Below, piece by piece: positions 39,858 through 50,302 of a stretch of DNA of 64,000 bases. Numbering within the stretch: the first letter of the stretch is position 1; every line of letters starts with the position of its first letter. Both the position numbers and the translations under genes were made by a program. The stretch is taken from positions 1 through 64,000 of the forward strand of contig PWYW01000056.1 in assembly GCA_003567685.1 (NCBI GenBank). The letters are read 5' to 3'. The notes under the pieces are model-generated. The model was given only the letters and a program-made list of their open reading frames with translations. It had not been told where the DNA came from and searched no databases. The stretch comes from Gammaproteobacteria bacterium. GTDB taxonomy: Bacteria > Pseudomonadota > Gammaproteobacteria > Xanthomonadales > Wenzhouxiangellaceae.

Positions 39858-40868
39858 TCACTCTGCGACGCGAACCCGGTCGCCTGGCGCCAACCGCTGA
39901 CGCCCGCGGTCGATCAACCGCGCATCGGCAGGCAGATCAACAGGATGAGGCCGACCGGCATCGGCACCGGGCAGCTCGAGAAATTCGACCTGTTCACCAT
40001 CGTCGGACAGCAGCAGCACGCCCAATCGACCGTCTCGCTGAAGAATGTAGTCAGGCGGCAAGGCCAGGCGCGGGTCGGTCCAGCGAACCACGCCTTCGCT
40101 GCCGGTCAGAGCCGGGGCGTCGGTAAAGCGCAGGCGGCTTTCGCGTGTACGACTGCCTTGGGCAATCACCCCGGCAACGCGGTCCAGTTCAACGGCATAA
40201 GTGCGCCCGTCGGAGACGAATTCGATGGGCTCGGCAATCGCCAGCCCGGCAGCCAATGCCGGACTGACTGACGACACCACTTCCAGATCAGTCGAAGCGA
40301 CCAGTTCCAGCAGCGCAACACCGGGCGTGGCCAGTGCACCCTGACCAATCAGACGGGCCGTCAGGACACCCTCAAATGGCGCCTTGATACGGGTTCGGTC
40401 CAGCATCAACTCGGCCTGGGCAAGGGCCTGACGGGCAAGCGCTCGCTCGGCAGTGGCCTGGCGCAAAATGGTCTCGGCCTCAAGCTGCTGATCCTCGGAC
40501 ACGAAACGGTCCGGCGCCAGGCGCCGCGCCCGTTCGGCCCGCAAACGGGCAAGATCATGGCCGGCCCCGGCCAGATCAAGCTGGGCCAGCGCCCGCTCCC
40601 GCTCGATGTCAAAACTGCTGGAATCCAGCCGGAGCAGCAGTTGACCAGGCTCGACCGTGTCGCCAACCTCGGCCGCCACCTCAACCACGCGCGCCGTGAT
40701 CTCCGCCGACAGCACCGCCTCGTTGAGACTGATCACCCGGGCGGCCGCCTGACGCTCCAGCGCCACAGCCACCTCGCCGAACGGGCGAACGGTGACGGTT
40801 TCCTGGGCCGCCAGCACAGGTGCCGCAAGGGCAAGAAAAATGGCGGCTATCGCGTGTTTCATCGACAA
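39858..40868 (-). CDS. RND periplasmic adaptor (HlyD/membrane fusion family)
   Basis: LSAEITARVVEVAAEVGDTVEPGQLLLRLDS; RTRIKAPFEGVLTARLIGQGALATPG. Confidence 0.9.
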   Translation of the reverse strand: MSMKHAIAAIFLALAAPVLAAQETVTVRPFGEVAVALERQAAARVISLNEAVLSAEITARVVEVAAEVGDTVEPGQLLLRLDSSSFDIERERALAQLDLAGAGHDLARLRAERARRLAPDRFVSEDQQLEAETILRQATAERALARQALAQAELMLDRTRIKAPFEGVLTARLIGQGALATPGVALLELVASTDLEVVSSVSPALAAGLAIAEPIEFVSDGRTYAVELDRVAGVIAQGSRTRESRLRFTDAPALTGSEGVVRWTDPRLALPPDYILQRDGRLGVLLLSDDGEQVEFLELPGADAGRPHPVDLPADARLIDRGRQRLAPGDRVRVAE

Positions 40869-40899
40869 AGCTTACGCCCTGCCCTGTCAACACAAACGT

Positions 40900-41391
40900 T
40901 CATTCTGACGCCTCGTCCAGGGCCGCCAGCGCTGCCTGATCCAGGCGAAACACCGTCCATTCATCCATCGGGCGGGCGCCGAGCGAGCGGTAGAAATCAA
41001 TCGCCGGCTGGTTCCAGTCGAGAACGCTCCATTCCATCCGTCCACATCCGCGCCGGTGAGCCTCTTGGGCCAAGTGCAACAACAGCGCCTTGCCGATGCC
41101 GCGGCCACGCCAGTCGGGCTTGACGAACAGGTCTTCGAGATACAAGCCCGGACGGGCCAGAAAGGTCGAAAAGTTGAAGAAATACAGGGCAAACCCGACG
41201 GTCTGGCCATCGCACTCGGCCAGCCTGGCGTGAACCAGCGGCTGATCGCAGAACAATTGTTCAGCCAAACGCTCCGGCGTGGCAACGACTTCGTGCTCCA
41301 GCTTCTCGTAACGGGCCAGCTCAACAATCAGCGCCAGCAAGTCGGCCTCGTCACCAGGACGGGCGGCACGGATGAGGAAGGGTTCGTTCAT
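40900..41391 (-). CDS. GNAT-family N-acetyltransferase
   Basis: IRAARPGDEADLLALI; YLEDLFVKPDWRGRGIGKALLLHLA. Confidence 0.92.
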   Translation of the reverse strand: MNEPFLIRAARPGDEADLLALIVELARYEKLEHEVVATPERLAEQLFCDQPLVHARLAECDGQTVGFALYFFNFSTFLARPGLYLEDLFVKPDWRGRGIGKALLLHLAQEAHRRGCGRMEWSVLDWNQPAIDFYRSLGARPMDEWTVFRLDQAALAALDEASE

Positions 41392-41422
41392 GGCAAAAAC
41401 CTGTTCTTGGGTCGGGTAAAGA

Positions 41423-41460
41423 AAAACAGCCCTGGCACCAACGGTGCGCAGGGCTGTTTC
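41423..41460. terminator. strong hairpin terminator downstream of etfA
   Basis: aaAACAGCCCTGGCACCaacGGTGCGCAGGGCTGTTT. Confidence 0.8.
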
Positions 41461-41489
41461 CCAATGTCAGACGCGGCCTGACTGGCCTG

Positions 41490-42428
41490 TCAGACGGCGT
41501 TTTCCAACTCGGGCACCAGCTCGAACAAGTCGCCGACCAGACCCAGGTCGGCAATCTCGAAGATCGGCGCTTCCGGGTCCTTGTTGATGGCGACGATGGT
41601 GCCGGCGTCCTTGATACCAGTGAGGTGCTGGATGGCCCCGGAGATACCGATGGCGAAGTACAGATCCGGCGCGATGATCTTGCCGGTCTGACCCACCTGC
41701 AATTCATTCGGCACGTAACCGGCATCAACCGCCGCCCGCGAGGCGCCAACGGCCGCGCCCATCTTCTTGGCCAGGCTGTAGATGATGGCGAAGTTGTCCG
41801 ACGAGCCCAGCGCACGACCGCCGGAGACCACTACGTCGGCCGACGACAGATCAGGGCCTTCGCCGTCCGAGCCTTCGACCTTGACGAACCGTGTGTGGCC
41901 GGGGTTGCTTGCCTGCGGCGAACGCTCTTCGATGCTGGCCGAACCACCTTCCTCGGCTGCGGCAAACGATGCGGTTCGTATGGTCGCCACCACGGGGCCA
42001 CCGTCCGGTACGCGCACCGTGACGATGGCATTGCCGGCGTAGATCGGGCGCTTGAAGGTGCGCTCGTCGATCACCTCCATGATATCGGAGACCTGGTTGA
42101 CGCCCATCAGCGCTGCGGCCCGCGGCAGCAGGTCCTTGCCGAAGGTGGTCGACGGTGCCAGAACGTGGCTGTAGTCACCCGCCAGGGCGGCCACTTCCGG
42201 CGCCAGGCGCGCGGCCAGCGGATGGGCGAAATCGTCGTGGGCAATGGTCAGCACGCGGCTGACCCCGGCCAGCGCCGCTGCCGACGGGGCCACGGCCGAC
42301 GGATCGGCAGCGAAAACCACCAGGTCGATATTGCTGATGCCCATCTTGAGGGCACCGCTCAGGGTCTTGGCCGTGGCCGGGTTCAAGGCCTGGCCGTCAT
42401 GTTCGGCAATGATCAGAATTCGGCTCAT
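41490..42428 (-). CDS. etfA: electron transfer flavoprotein alpha subunit
   Basis: [87 protein letters not shown]. Confidence 0.97.
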   Translation of the reverse strand: MSRILIIAEHDGQALNPATAKTLSGALKMGISNIDLVVFAADPSAVAPSAAALAGVSRVLTIAHDDFAHPLAARLAPEVAALAGDYSHVLAPSTTFGKDLLPRAAALMGVNQVSDIMEVIDERTFKRPIYAGNAIVTVRVPDGGPVVATIRTASFAAAEEGGSASIEERSPQASNPGHTRFVKVEGSDGEGPDLSSADVVVSGGRALGSSDNFAIIYSLAKKMGAAVGASRAAVDAGYVPNELQVGQTGKIIAPDLYFAIGISGAIQHLTGIKDAGTIVAINKDPEAPIFEIADLGLVGDLFELVPELENAV

Positions 42429-43174
42429 TACAGCAGTCCCTTGTTCTTGAGTTCACCCACCAGCTCGGCAACGCTGCCGACCATCTTGCCCCCGCCCCGC
42501 TTGGGCGGCGGTTCGAAGCTGACCGACTCGATGTCGGCGGCGGTTTCAATACCCAGATCGCCGATCGCAACGGTGTCCAGCGGCTTGCGCTTGGCTTTCA
42601 TGATGTCCGGCAGCTTGACGAAGCGCGGCTCATTCAGGCGCAAATCGGAGGTCATCACCGCCGGCAAATCAATCTCGATGGTTTCCAGGCCGGCGTCCAC
42701 CTCACGGGCCACCGTCGCCTTGCCGTCGGCCAGCTCCACCTTCGAGGCGAAGGTAGCCTGCGGACGATCCCACAGCGCGGCCAGCATCTGACCGGTCTGG
42801 TTGCAGTCGTCATCGATAGCCTGCTTGCCCAGGAAAACGATGCCGGGGCTTTCGCGCTCAATCAGCTTCATGAATACCCGCGCGGCCGTCAGTGGCTGGG
42901 TAGCCACCTCAGTTTCAACGTGGATGGCGCGGTCGGCGCCCATCGCCAGACCGGTGCGCAGCTGCTGCTGGACGTCATTGCTGCCAATCGAGCAGACAAT
43001 GACTTCCTCGGCCTCACCCCGTTCCTTGATGCGCAGCGCTTCTTCCAGCGCAATCTCGTCAAAGGGGTTGATCGACATTTTCACGCCGTCGGTCTCCACG
43101 CCGGTGCCGTCGCTCTTGACGCGCACCCGCACGTTGTAATCCACCACTCGCTTGAGGGCGACCAGAATTTTCAT
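42428..43174 (-). CDS. etfB: electron transfer flavoprotein beta subunit
   Basis: MKILVALKRVVDYNVRVRVKSDG; NPFDEIALEEALRIKE; GKQAIDDDCNQTGQMLA. Confidence 0.97.
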   Translation of the reverse strand: MKILVALKRVVDYNVRVRVKSDGTGVETDGVKMSINPFDEIALEEALRIKERGEAEEVIVCSIGSNDVQQQLRTGLAMGADRAIHVETEVATQPLTAARVFMKLIERESPGIVFLGKQAIDDDCNQTGQMLAALWDRPQATFASKVELADGKATVAREVDAGLETIEIDLPAVMTSDLRLNEPRFVKLPDIMKAKRKPLDTVAIGDLGIETAADIESVSFEPPPKRGGGKMVGSVAELVGELKNKGLL

Positions 43175-43248
43175 GCATTACTCCGCGCTTGATTGTTCAG
43201 GTTCCAAGCCCCTCATTGTAGCTGCTGGGGCGTGATCAGATCGGACAT

Positions 43249-44142
43249 TCAAGGCGATGCCAATGCCCGCGCAGCCACTTCGACGGCCTGGCGGTCGAGC
43301 AGAAATACTCCGTCACCGCCGTGGGCAAACTCCAGCCAGACCAAATCCACATGGTCAGCCAGCAAAGCATCCAACGCCTCTGCCGCCTCGCCCACCTCGC
43401 ACACCAGGATGCCGTGACCGGACAAATGCCGGGGCGCCTGTACCAGCAAGCGTCGAACAAGGTCCAGACCATCCGCCCCGGCCTCCAGGCCCAAGCTGGG
43501 CTCATGCAGGAACTCGGTCGGCAAACCCGCCATGGATGCAGTCGGCACATAAGGAGGGTTGGCCAGAATCAGATCGTAGACGGCATCGCCAGCATCGGCC
43601 AGCAAATCGGAGTGTCGGCACCGTACGCGGCTTTCCAGACCGTGCCGGGCGACATTGCGCCGGGCCAACTCAAGGGCGGCGTCACTGATGTCCAGGGCAT
43701 CCACCTCAACCCCCGGCCAATGGCTGGCCAAGGCAATGGCCAGGCAGCCCGAGCCGGTACCGACGTCGACCGCCCGCTTCAGGTCGTTGGCGGCCAACCA
43801 GGGCTCGAAGCCATCCAGGATCAGCTCGGCAATCGGCGACCGCGGCACCAGGACATCCGGCGAGACTTCGAATTCCAGGCCGGCCAGCCACCCCCGACCC
43901 AGCAGGTAGGCCAGTGGTTGACGGGTCTCGATACGCTGAGTCAACAAGCTCTCAATGCGGGCCTGTTCCTCCGTAGTCAGAATACGAGCAAAGGCTTCGC
44001 TGTCGAAATCGGGCGGCAGCCCCAGCGCGGCTGAAGCCAGCCAGCAGGCTTCATCAATGGCATTGTCCGTGCCATGGCCGAAATACACACCGGCCGCATC
44101 CATGCGTCGAGCAGCCAGGCGAATCTGTTCTTCGAGCGTCAT
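43249..44142 (-). CDS. prmB: 50S ribosomal protein L3 N5-glutamine methyltransferase
   Basis: VPRSPIAELI; DVGTGSGCLAIALA; DLILANPPYV. Confidence 0.92.
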   Translation of the reverse strand: MTLEEQIRLAARRMDAAGVYFGHGTDNAIDEACWLASAALGLPPDFDSEAFARILTTEEQARIESLLTQRIETRQPLAYLLGRGWLAGLEFEVSPDVLVPRSPIAELILDGFEPWLAANDLKRAVDVGTGSGCLAIALASHWPGVEVDALDISDAALELARRNVARHGLESRVRCRHSDLLADAGDAVYDLILANPPYVPTASMAGLPTEFLHEPSLGLEAGADGLDLVRRLLVQAPRHLSGHGILVCEVGEAAEALDALLADHVDLVWLEFAHGGDGVFLLDRQAVEVAARALASP

Positions 44143-44268
44143 TGTCGAGGGGCGACCCCACCAGTTGAATGAATCCTCAGTTTACTCGTTCAACAAGGAA
44201 CCGAAGACGGCCAATCCGGTCGGTATGCCTGTCTGCCTCGTTGATCAACCCGCGATATACTCTTGCCC

Positions 44269-44913
44269 ATGAAAAATTCCTCTTTCGAAGCCCGTCAGCA
44301 GGGCCGTGTATTCCTGATTTTCATCGTCCTTGTCCTGGCCATGGGTGCCGGTTTGATCGTTGCCAATCAAATGATCCAACGCACCTCGGACTGGCGCGCC
44401 GCTTCGCTGTTTCCGACACCCAGGGCGCTGTCCGACTTTGAATTGCGTACTGCCGAGGGCGACGCCTTCACTCGAACCAACCTTGAGGGCCAGTGGAACC
44501 TGTTGTTTTTCGGTTTCACCAACTGCCCGGATGTCTGCCCGGACACCCTGGCCATGCTGGCCCAGTCAATGCAGCAACTGGAACTGATGCGTCGCGATGA
44601 AAAACCGCAGGTCGTGTTTGTTTCCGTTGACCCTGAGCGGGACGACGGTGAACTACTCGGCGACTATGTCCGCTGGTTCAACCAGGATTTTGTTGCCGTC
44701 ACGGGCGATGAGGATCAGCTCGAAGCACTCAGCCGTCAGCTTGGCGTGGTCTATTTCTTTGAAGAACCCGACGAGCGAACTGGCTTTTACAACGTTGACC
44801 ATTCGGCTGCCGTTCTCATCGTCGATCCGGAAGGCCGGCTGTTCGGCCGGTTCCCGCATCCGCTGACGCCCGATGACGTGACAGCGGATTTGTTCCAGTT
44901 GACAAGACTCTGA
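44269..44913 (+). CDS. SCO1/SenC family protein
   Basis: GQWNLLFFGFTNCPDVCPDTLAMLAQ; FVSVDPERDD; DHSAAVLIVDPEGRL. Confidence 0.92.
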   Translation: MKNSSFEARQQGRVFLIFIVLVLAMGAGLIVANQMIQRTSDWRAASLFPTPRALSDFELRTAEGDAFTRTNLEGQWNLLFFGFTNCPDVCPDTLAMLAQSMQQLELMRRDEKPQVVFVSVDPERDDGELLGDYVRWFNQDFVAVTGDEDQLEALSRQLGVVYFFEEPDERTGFYNVDHSAAVLIVDPEGRLFGRFPHPLTPDDVTADLFQLTRL

Positions 44914-44986
44914 GTCAACCATGAAGGTGCCTGCACTCCGTCGCGCCTTCTGGCCGAATCCGCCAACCATTCACTGAGCATCGCCC

Positions 44987-45832
44987 ATGCCCAACCTGGC
45001 AGCCCGCTTGATGACCTGGCCGCAGCACTTGCTGCCCAAGCACGCGCTGACCGCGCTGGCCTGGCGTTTATCCTGCGCCGAGACCCGCTGGTTCAAAAAC
45101 GCGTTCATCGGCCTTTTCGTCCAGCTGTTTCGAGTGAATCTGGACGAAGCGGAGCGCTCCCGGATCGACCAGTATCGCAGCTTCAATGATTTCTTCACCC
45201 GTGAACTGAAGGACGGGGCGAGGCCATTGTCTGCCGATAACCATGCTGGCCTGGTAAGCCCCAGCGATGGCACCATCAGCCAACTGGGCCCAATCGAAAA
45301 TGGGCGACTGATCCAGGCTAAAGGCATTGATTACACCGCTGCAGACCTGCTGGGTTCCGATACCTGGGCCGAGCGGTTTGCCGGTGGGCAGTTCCTGACC
45401 ATCTATCTGGCCCCTAGCGATTATCACCGGGTTCACATGCCGATTGATGGACGCCTGATCGGCGAAAACCGCATCCCGGGCGAACTGTTCAGCGTATCTG
45501 CGGCGACGACCCGGGCCGTCCCGGGACTGTTCAGTCGCAATGAGCGCATGGCAGCACTGTTCGACACCGACCGCGGGCCAGTTGCGGTGGTCATGGTCGC
45601 TGCGATGCTGGTGTCCGGGATCGAAACGGTCTGGGGCGGGCCGGTCGACCGACGGCCCGGTGGACAACTCGAGCGACGCCAGCACAACGGGCCATCCCTG
45701 GCACTTGGGGCCGAAATGGGCCGTTTCCACTGGGGCTCGACCGTGATTGTCCTGACGCCGGAAGGCTTTCTGGCCTGGCGGGAATCACTGGCGCCAGGCC
45801 GGCGGATACGCCTGGGCCAGGCGATTACCTGA
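44987..45832 (+). CDS. psd: phosphatidylserine decarboxylase
   Basis: SFNDFFTRELKDGARPL; YLAPSDYHRVHMP; FHWGSTVIVL (autocatalytic LGST-type site). Confidence 0.95.
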   Translation: MPNLAARLMTWPQHLLPKHALTALAWRLSCAETRWFKNAFIGLFVQLFRVNLDEAERSRIDQYRSFNDFFTRELKDGARPLSADNHAGLVSPSDGTISQLGPIENGRLIQAKGIDYTAADLLGSDTWAERFAGGQFLTIYLAPSDYHRVHMPIDGRLIGENRIPGELFSVSAATTRAVPGLFSRNERMAALFDTDRGPVAVVMVAAMLVSGIETVWGGPVDRRPGGQLERRQHNGPSLALGAEMGRFHWGSTVIVLTPEGFLAWRESLAPGRRIRLGQAIT

Positions 45833-45845
45833 GCTTGGAAAAAGT

Positions 45846-46222
45846 GGGAGCCGGCCGATAAGCCGGGTTCTGTCGTGGACAGTCATTCATCTCGATGCGC
45901 TGTCGCCAACGCACTCTAGCAGCCTACCCGGACGCGACGCGGGCAACGTCATGGCGTCCCTATTTGGCCTTGCTTCAAGTGGGGTTTACCGTGCCGCGCC
46001 TGTTGCCAGTCGCGCGGTGCGCTCTTACCGCACCGTTTCACCCTTGCCTGTGCAGCCAAAGCTGCCATCGGCGGTCTGTTCTCTGTGGCACTTTCCGTCA
46101 GGATACCGAAATACCCCGCCCAGGCGTTACCTGGCACCCTGCCCTGCGAAGCCCGGACTTTCCTCCCCGCCTGTCGAGTTCTTTCGAACCGAAGGCGCAG
46201 CGACTGTCTGGCCGGCTCCCGG
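45846..46222 (-). ncRNA. rnpB: RNase P RNA (class A)
   Basis: Minus strand GGGAGCCGGCCAGACAGTCGC...GGAGGAAAGTCCGGGCTTCGCAGGGCAGGGTGCCAGGTAACGCCTGGGCGGGG...GACGGAAAGTGCCACAGAGAACAGACCGCC...AAACCCGGCTTATCGGCCGGCTCCC; 5' and 3' ends pair. Confidence 0.96.
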
Positions 46223-46366
46223 ACGCATTATGACGCAGTCGGGCAGCAAAAAGTTTCCTGACTGCAAGACCGCTTTCGCGTTTGGTCGGCAAAACAACGG
46301 TTGGGGCGTTCGCTGCCAGGCAGCGAGGACTCCATGATCACTGCCGATGTCTTGACCCGTGACGGA

Positions 46367-46792
46367 TCAGCCCTTGGCGTAGCGCTCGGTGAAGAAATCG
46401 GTGGTCTTGGTCAGCGCTTCGCGCCAGTCTTCCCTCAACTGCGGGGTCAAGCGGGGATCGCAGGCCTCGACCGCTTCCAGCAGGCTTTCGCGCCAGTGCA
46501 CATAGAGAGCCGGATCAACCGGCGCATGGCCCTTCAGACTGTGAACATCGGCCATCTGCTTCATTGAGCCTTCGACGATGGTTGAACCGGCAGCAAACGT
46601 CAGTGCAATGCTGATGCCGCGCCTAAGGGCCTTGTTTTGCTGCGGCCAGCGAGTACCAACAAACATTTTCTGGATTCGCTCGTCGCGAGCCAGCAAACGT
46701 TCGTAAAACGACGGGATGAACTGCTTGTCGCGAAGGCATCGTCCGTAGCTGCCCTGCACTGCCTCGAAATTCGCCATGGATTGAGACTTCAT
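46367..46792 (-). CDS. globin-family protein
   Basis: CLRDKQFIPSFYERLLARDERIQKMF; HSLKGHAPVDPALYVHWRESLLEAVEACDPRLTPQLREDWREAL typical of globin F-H helices with proximal His; start may be the downstream Met at 46777. Confidence 0.8.
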   Translation of the reverse strand: MKSQSMANFEAVQGSYGRCLRDKQFIPSFYERLLARDERIQKMFVGTRWPQQNKALRRGISIALTFAAGSTIVEGSMKQMADVHSLKGHAPVDPALYVHWRESLLEAVEACDPRLTPQLREDWREALTKTTDFFTERYAKG

Positions 46793-46859
46793 TGAACCAG
46801 GCGAGAGCGTATCCCAGGACAGCCGCTCCGGAAATGATCTACATCAAGAAAACGATCGC

Positions 46860-47543
46860 TCAGGGCCTGAGAATTCGCAGCCACCACCAGAAATTGACCA
46901 GACCCATCAGCGAGGCCGCGACATAGGTCAACGCTGCAGCCGTCAGTATACGGCGCGCATGCGGCCGATCCTGGGGCTTGAGGTACTCGCCCTTTTCCAG
47001 CAGCGGCAGCGCCCGCCGGAAACTCGCGTCGAATTCGGTCGGCAATGTGGTCAGATGAACCAGAATGCCGGAGGCCAGGGTGGCCAGCCCAACCAGCAGC
47101 ATGATCAATCCAGCGGCCGGCAACCGCAGCGCCAGGATCACGATGGGCATCAAGGCGATCAGGATGACGCCAAAGCGCTGCCACTTCTGCAGGCCCTTGA
47201 CCAGCCGGGTACGCCACACCAGTGGCTGATAGCCATCGGCATGCTGGATGGCATGGCCCACCTCGTGGGCCGCGACCGTAACGGCCGTCAGTGAAGCGGT
47301 GTCGTGATGATCGGGACTCAGACTGACCTGGCGCTTTTCGGGATCATAAAAGTCGCCACCTGGCCCGCCGCGCACCACACCCACATCCTCCAGGCCCAGC
47401 CGGTCGAGCAAATGACGGGCCAACTGGGCACCGGTACCCGGGTAACGATCCCGCGGCTGGGAATAATGCTTCAGCACGCGCTTGATCCAGAATTGCGGCA
47501 GAAAGATAACGGCAGCAATCAGCACCAGAAAGAGGACGATCAT
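46860..47543 (-). CDS. neutral zinc metallopeptidase (YugP family)
   Basis: AHEVGHAIQHADGYQPLVWRTRLV; hydrophobic ends. Confidence 0.9.
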   Translation of the reverse strand: MIVLFLVLIAAVIFLPQFWIKRVLKHYSQPRDRYPGTGAQLARHLLDRLGLEDVGVVRGGPGGDFYDPEKRQVSLSPDHHDTASLTAVTVAAHEVGHAIQHADGYQPLVWRTRLVKGLQKWQRFGVILIALMPIVILALRLPAAGLIMLLVGLATLASGILVHLTTLPTEFDASFRRALPLLEKGEYLKPQDRPHARRILTAAALTYVAASLMGLVNFWWWLRILRP

Positions 47544-48424
47544 GCCGAGTCGTCCTCACTGGTTTGGCTGCGCTGATTATCGGGATGGACCAGCGCCCAG
47601 GCTTGTTGACGGCTGAGACTGCTCAGACCGGCAATCAGCCGAGCCGCCCGGGAAGGCGGCAGCTCTCCGGCCAGCGCCTGGGCCAGCGCGCCAAGCTCGA
47701 CCGTCTGGGGCGGCGTGTCGCTCCCACTGACCATCACGACAGCTTCGCCACGACGCTGATTGGTGTCGCCGTCGACCCAGTCCTTCAACGCAACGAGGGA
47801 GTCGCGGCGGAGGGTTTCATGCAATTTGGTCAGCTCGCGCGCCACGGCAGCAAGCCGTTGCTCGCCCAACGATGCAGCCAGGTCGGCGAGCACTTCGCTC
47901 AGATCACGAGCCGGCACATAGAAAATCAGGGTTCGGGGCTCGCGCACCAGGGCCTGGAGCCGGCGCAATCGGGCGGAGCGTCGAGGGGGAAGGAAACCTT
48001 CGAAACAGAAACGGTCGGATGCCAGGCCAGCGGCCGAAAGGGCAGCAATAGCGGCACAGGCACCCGGCAGCGGGCTGACAGAAAAACCGGCTGAATGGAC
48101 CGCATCCACCAGACGATACCCGGGATCAGAGACCAATGGCGTCCCGGCATCGCTGACCAGGGCGATATTGCTACCCTCTGCTAGGCGAGCAAGCAGCCCC
48201 GGGATAGCCTTTGCTTCCGAATGTTCATTGACACTGACCCACTGCTTGCCCGGCTTGTCCAGACCAGGCAAGCGCCGGGTCATTCGCGTGTCCTCCGCGG
48301 CAATGATCGTCGCCTCGGCCAGTATTTGGCGGGCACGCGGTGTCAGGTCATCCAGGTTGCCGATAGGCGTGGCGACCACATAAAGCGTTCCCGGCTCGAT
48401 GCCGGCCTGAAGCGTCTGTTTCGA
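47540..48424 (-). CDS. rsmI: 16S rRNA (cytidine1402-2'-O)-methyltransferase
   Basis: GTLYVVATPIGNLDDLTPRA; AEDTRMTRRLP; SDAGTPLVSDPGYRLV; FEGFLPPR. Confidence 0.95.
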   Translation of the reverse strand, partial: SKQTLQAGIEPGTLYVVATPIGNLDDLTPRARQILAEATIIAAEDTRMTRRLPGLDKPGKQWVSVNEHSEAKAIPGLLARLAEGSNIALVSDAGTPLVSDPGYRLVDAVHSAGFSVSPLPGACAAIAALSAAGLASDRFCFEGFLPPRRSARLRRLQALVREPRTLIFYVPARDLSEVLADLAASLGEQRLAAVARELTKLHETLRRDSLVALKDWVDGDTNQRRGEAVVMVSGSDTPPQTVELGALAQALAGELPPSRAARLIAGLSSLSRQQAWALVHPDNQRSQTSEDDSA

Positions 48425-48466
48425 CATAACGTCATTGTACTCGGGCATCGTTTATCATCCGTTGCC

Positions 48467-50302
48467 ATGAGACTCTTGATGCCGCTTGTACTCGTGCTGC
48501 TGTTGTCGGCCTGCGCACCCACCACGCCGGTCTTGAGACCCGACCCGGGTAGCGACCCGGGGACGGCGATTGAGGCCTTGTTGCGGGATGGCGAGTACGC
48601 GGAGGCCGCCATGGCGCTGGAGGCCCTGGCCAACGAAGCCAGTTCGGAAGAACAAGCCAACTCATTTCGCCTGCAAGCCGCGCTGGCCTGGCTTGACAGC
48701 GGACATCCCGAACGAGCCGAAGCCGGTCTGCCAGACGAGCGGCTCCTTGCTGCGGATCTGCTCGTTGACTACAACCTGATTCGCGCCGAACTGGCGCTGC
48801 AGCGCGGCGACCTGGCCGAAGCCGGCTGGCGGCTGGCGGCCGGCGTCGATGGCCTGAGCCAGGACCAGGCCAACCGCTTCGCCCGCCTCGAAGCCCTGCT
48901 GACCGAACGCCGGGATGACCCGGCACGGGAGTCACTGCAAGCACTGGAGCAGGCGCTGGCCGACGGTGATTTTGAACCCGAGCTGGCCCTGGCGCTGCTG
49001 ATCGAGCACCCGCAATCGGCCCTGGAAAACCTGTTCCGCCAGCACCAACATCGCGAGAGCCTTCGGCCCTGGATTGACTTGGCGCTGAGCGCTCGCCGTC
49101 ATCTGCTGGACCCTGCCACCCTTGACCGCGCCCTGATTGATTGGCAAGCGCGCCATCCGGCCGTCGGTTTCTCGGCTGCTGACGCGGCTGATTGGCTCAG
49201 CTTGTGGCGGCAAAGCCGGGCGGGGCCCAGGCACCTGGCGGTGTTGTTGCCAGGCGATGGACCACTACGGGCTGCGGGCGACGCCGTGGCCAGCGGACTA
49301 CTGAACGCCTGGTTCGATCTGCCGCCCAACCAGCGGCCGGTGTTGGATTTTCTGCGAATCGATAACACCGCCGACGCCGCCATCGCCGCCTGGTTTGACG
49401 CCCGCGAACGCGGAGCCGATTTCATTATCGGGCCGCTGGAGCGAAGCCAGGTGGACAGGCTGAGCGAGTTGCCCTCGCCGGGCGTGCCGATGCTGATGCT
49501 CAACCACCCCAGCGACCAGGACTGGCCGAATCGTCTGGCGCCCGGCCTGCACGCCTTCGGTCTGGTTCCGGAAGAGGAGGCCGAGTTACTGGCGGTACGA
49601 GCCCTGATGGCCGGACATGAGCGCGTTCTACTCTTGTTCCAGGACAGCGACTGGGGCGAGCGAGTTGGCCGACGCTTCGCTGACGTTTTCCGACTCGGTG
49701 GTGGCCAAATTGTTGACCAGGCCCGTTACAACGCCAGCCAGGTCGACCACAGCGCGCTGCTTGAGGTCGTTCTGGAACTGGACCAGTCCAGCGAGCGCGC
49801 GCGCAGACTCGGCCGTTTGCTTGGCCAGTCCATTGAGAGCGAACCGCAGCGCCGAACAGACATTGACCTGGTCTTCCTGGCCTCTCGAGAGCAGGACGGG
49901 CGTCTGCTTCGTCCACAGCTGCGATTCTTCGGTGCTGGCGATCTGCCAGTGATGGCTACCTCGCAGATCATTGCCGGCGCGCCGGATGCACGCCGCGACG
50001 AAGATCTCGATGGTTTGTACCTGACCCTGCCTCCCTGGTTCCTCGATGACCAAAGCGCCGGGGCCCGCCGCCTGGAAGCTGAACAGAACAACCCGGGCAT
50101 CCGAAACCCGAATTTATCGCGGCTGCACGCCATGGGCATGGACGCCTTTGAAATCGCCCGCTGGATGAACCTGCTGCAAGCCGACCCCGACCTTTACCTG
50201 GCCGGACAAACCGGGGCGCTCAGTATTCCCGGGGCCGCCCGCCTTGAACGCGACCTGCCTCTGGTTCAATTACGCCAGGGTCGCGCTGTAATGGTGCAGT
50301 GA
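48467..50302 (+). CDS. lpoA: penicillin-binding protein activator LpoA (LppC family lipoprotein)
   Basis: LLLSAC lipobox; HLAVLLPGDGPLRAAGDAVASGLLNAW; GADFIIGPLERSQVDRL; downstream yraN-dolP. Confidence 0.9.
   Translation: MRLLMPLVLVLLLSACAPTTPVLRPDPGSDPGTAIEALLRDGEYAEAAMALEALANEASSEEQANSFRLQAALAWLDSGHPERAEAGLPDERLLAADLLVDYNLIRAELALQRGDLAEAGWRLAAGVDGLSQDQANRFARLEALLTERRDDPARESLQALEQALADGDFEPELALALLIEHPQSALENLFRQHQHRESLRPWIDLALSARRHLLDPATLDRALIDWQARHPAVGFSAADAADWLSLWRQSRAGPRHLAVLLPGDGPLRAAGDAVASGLLNAWFDLPPNQRPVLDFLRIDNTADAAIAAWFDARERGADFIIGPLERSQVDRLSELPSPGVPMLMLNHPSDQDWPNRLAPGLHAFGLVPEEEAELLAVRALMAGHERVLLLFQDSDWGERVGRRFADVFRLGGGQIVDQARYNASQVDHSALLEVVLELDQSSERARRLGRLLGQSIESEPQRRTDIDLVFLASREQDGRLLRPQLRFFGAGDLPVMATSQIIAGAPDARRDEDLDGLYLTLPPWFLDDQSAGARRLEAEQNNPGIRNPNLSRLHAMGMDAFEIARWMNLLQADPDLYLAGQTGALSIPGAARLERDLPLVQLRQGRAVMVQ

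Noticed and set aside
44240-44249. GTTGATCAAC palindrome upstream of the SCO gene as an FNR box
   Set aside because: Lacks the N4 spacer of FNR sites; a 10-bp palindrome alone is weak evidence.
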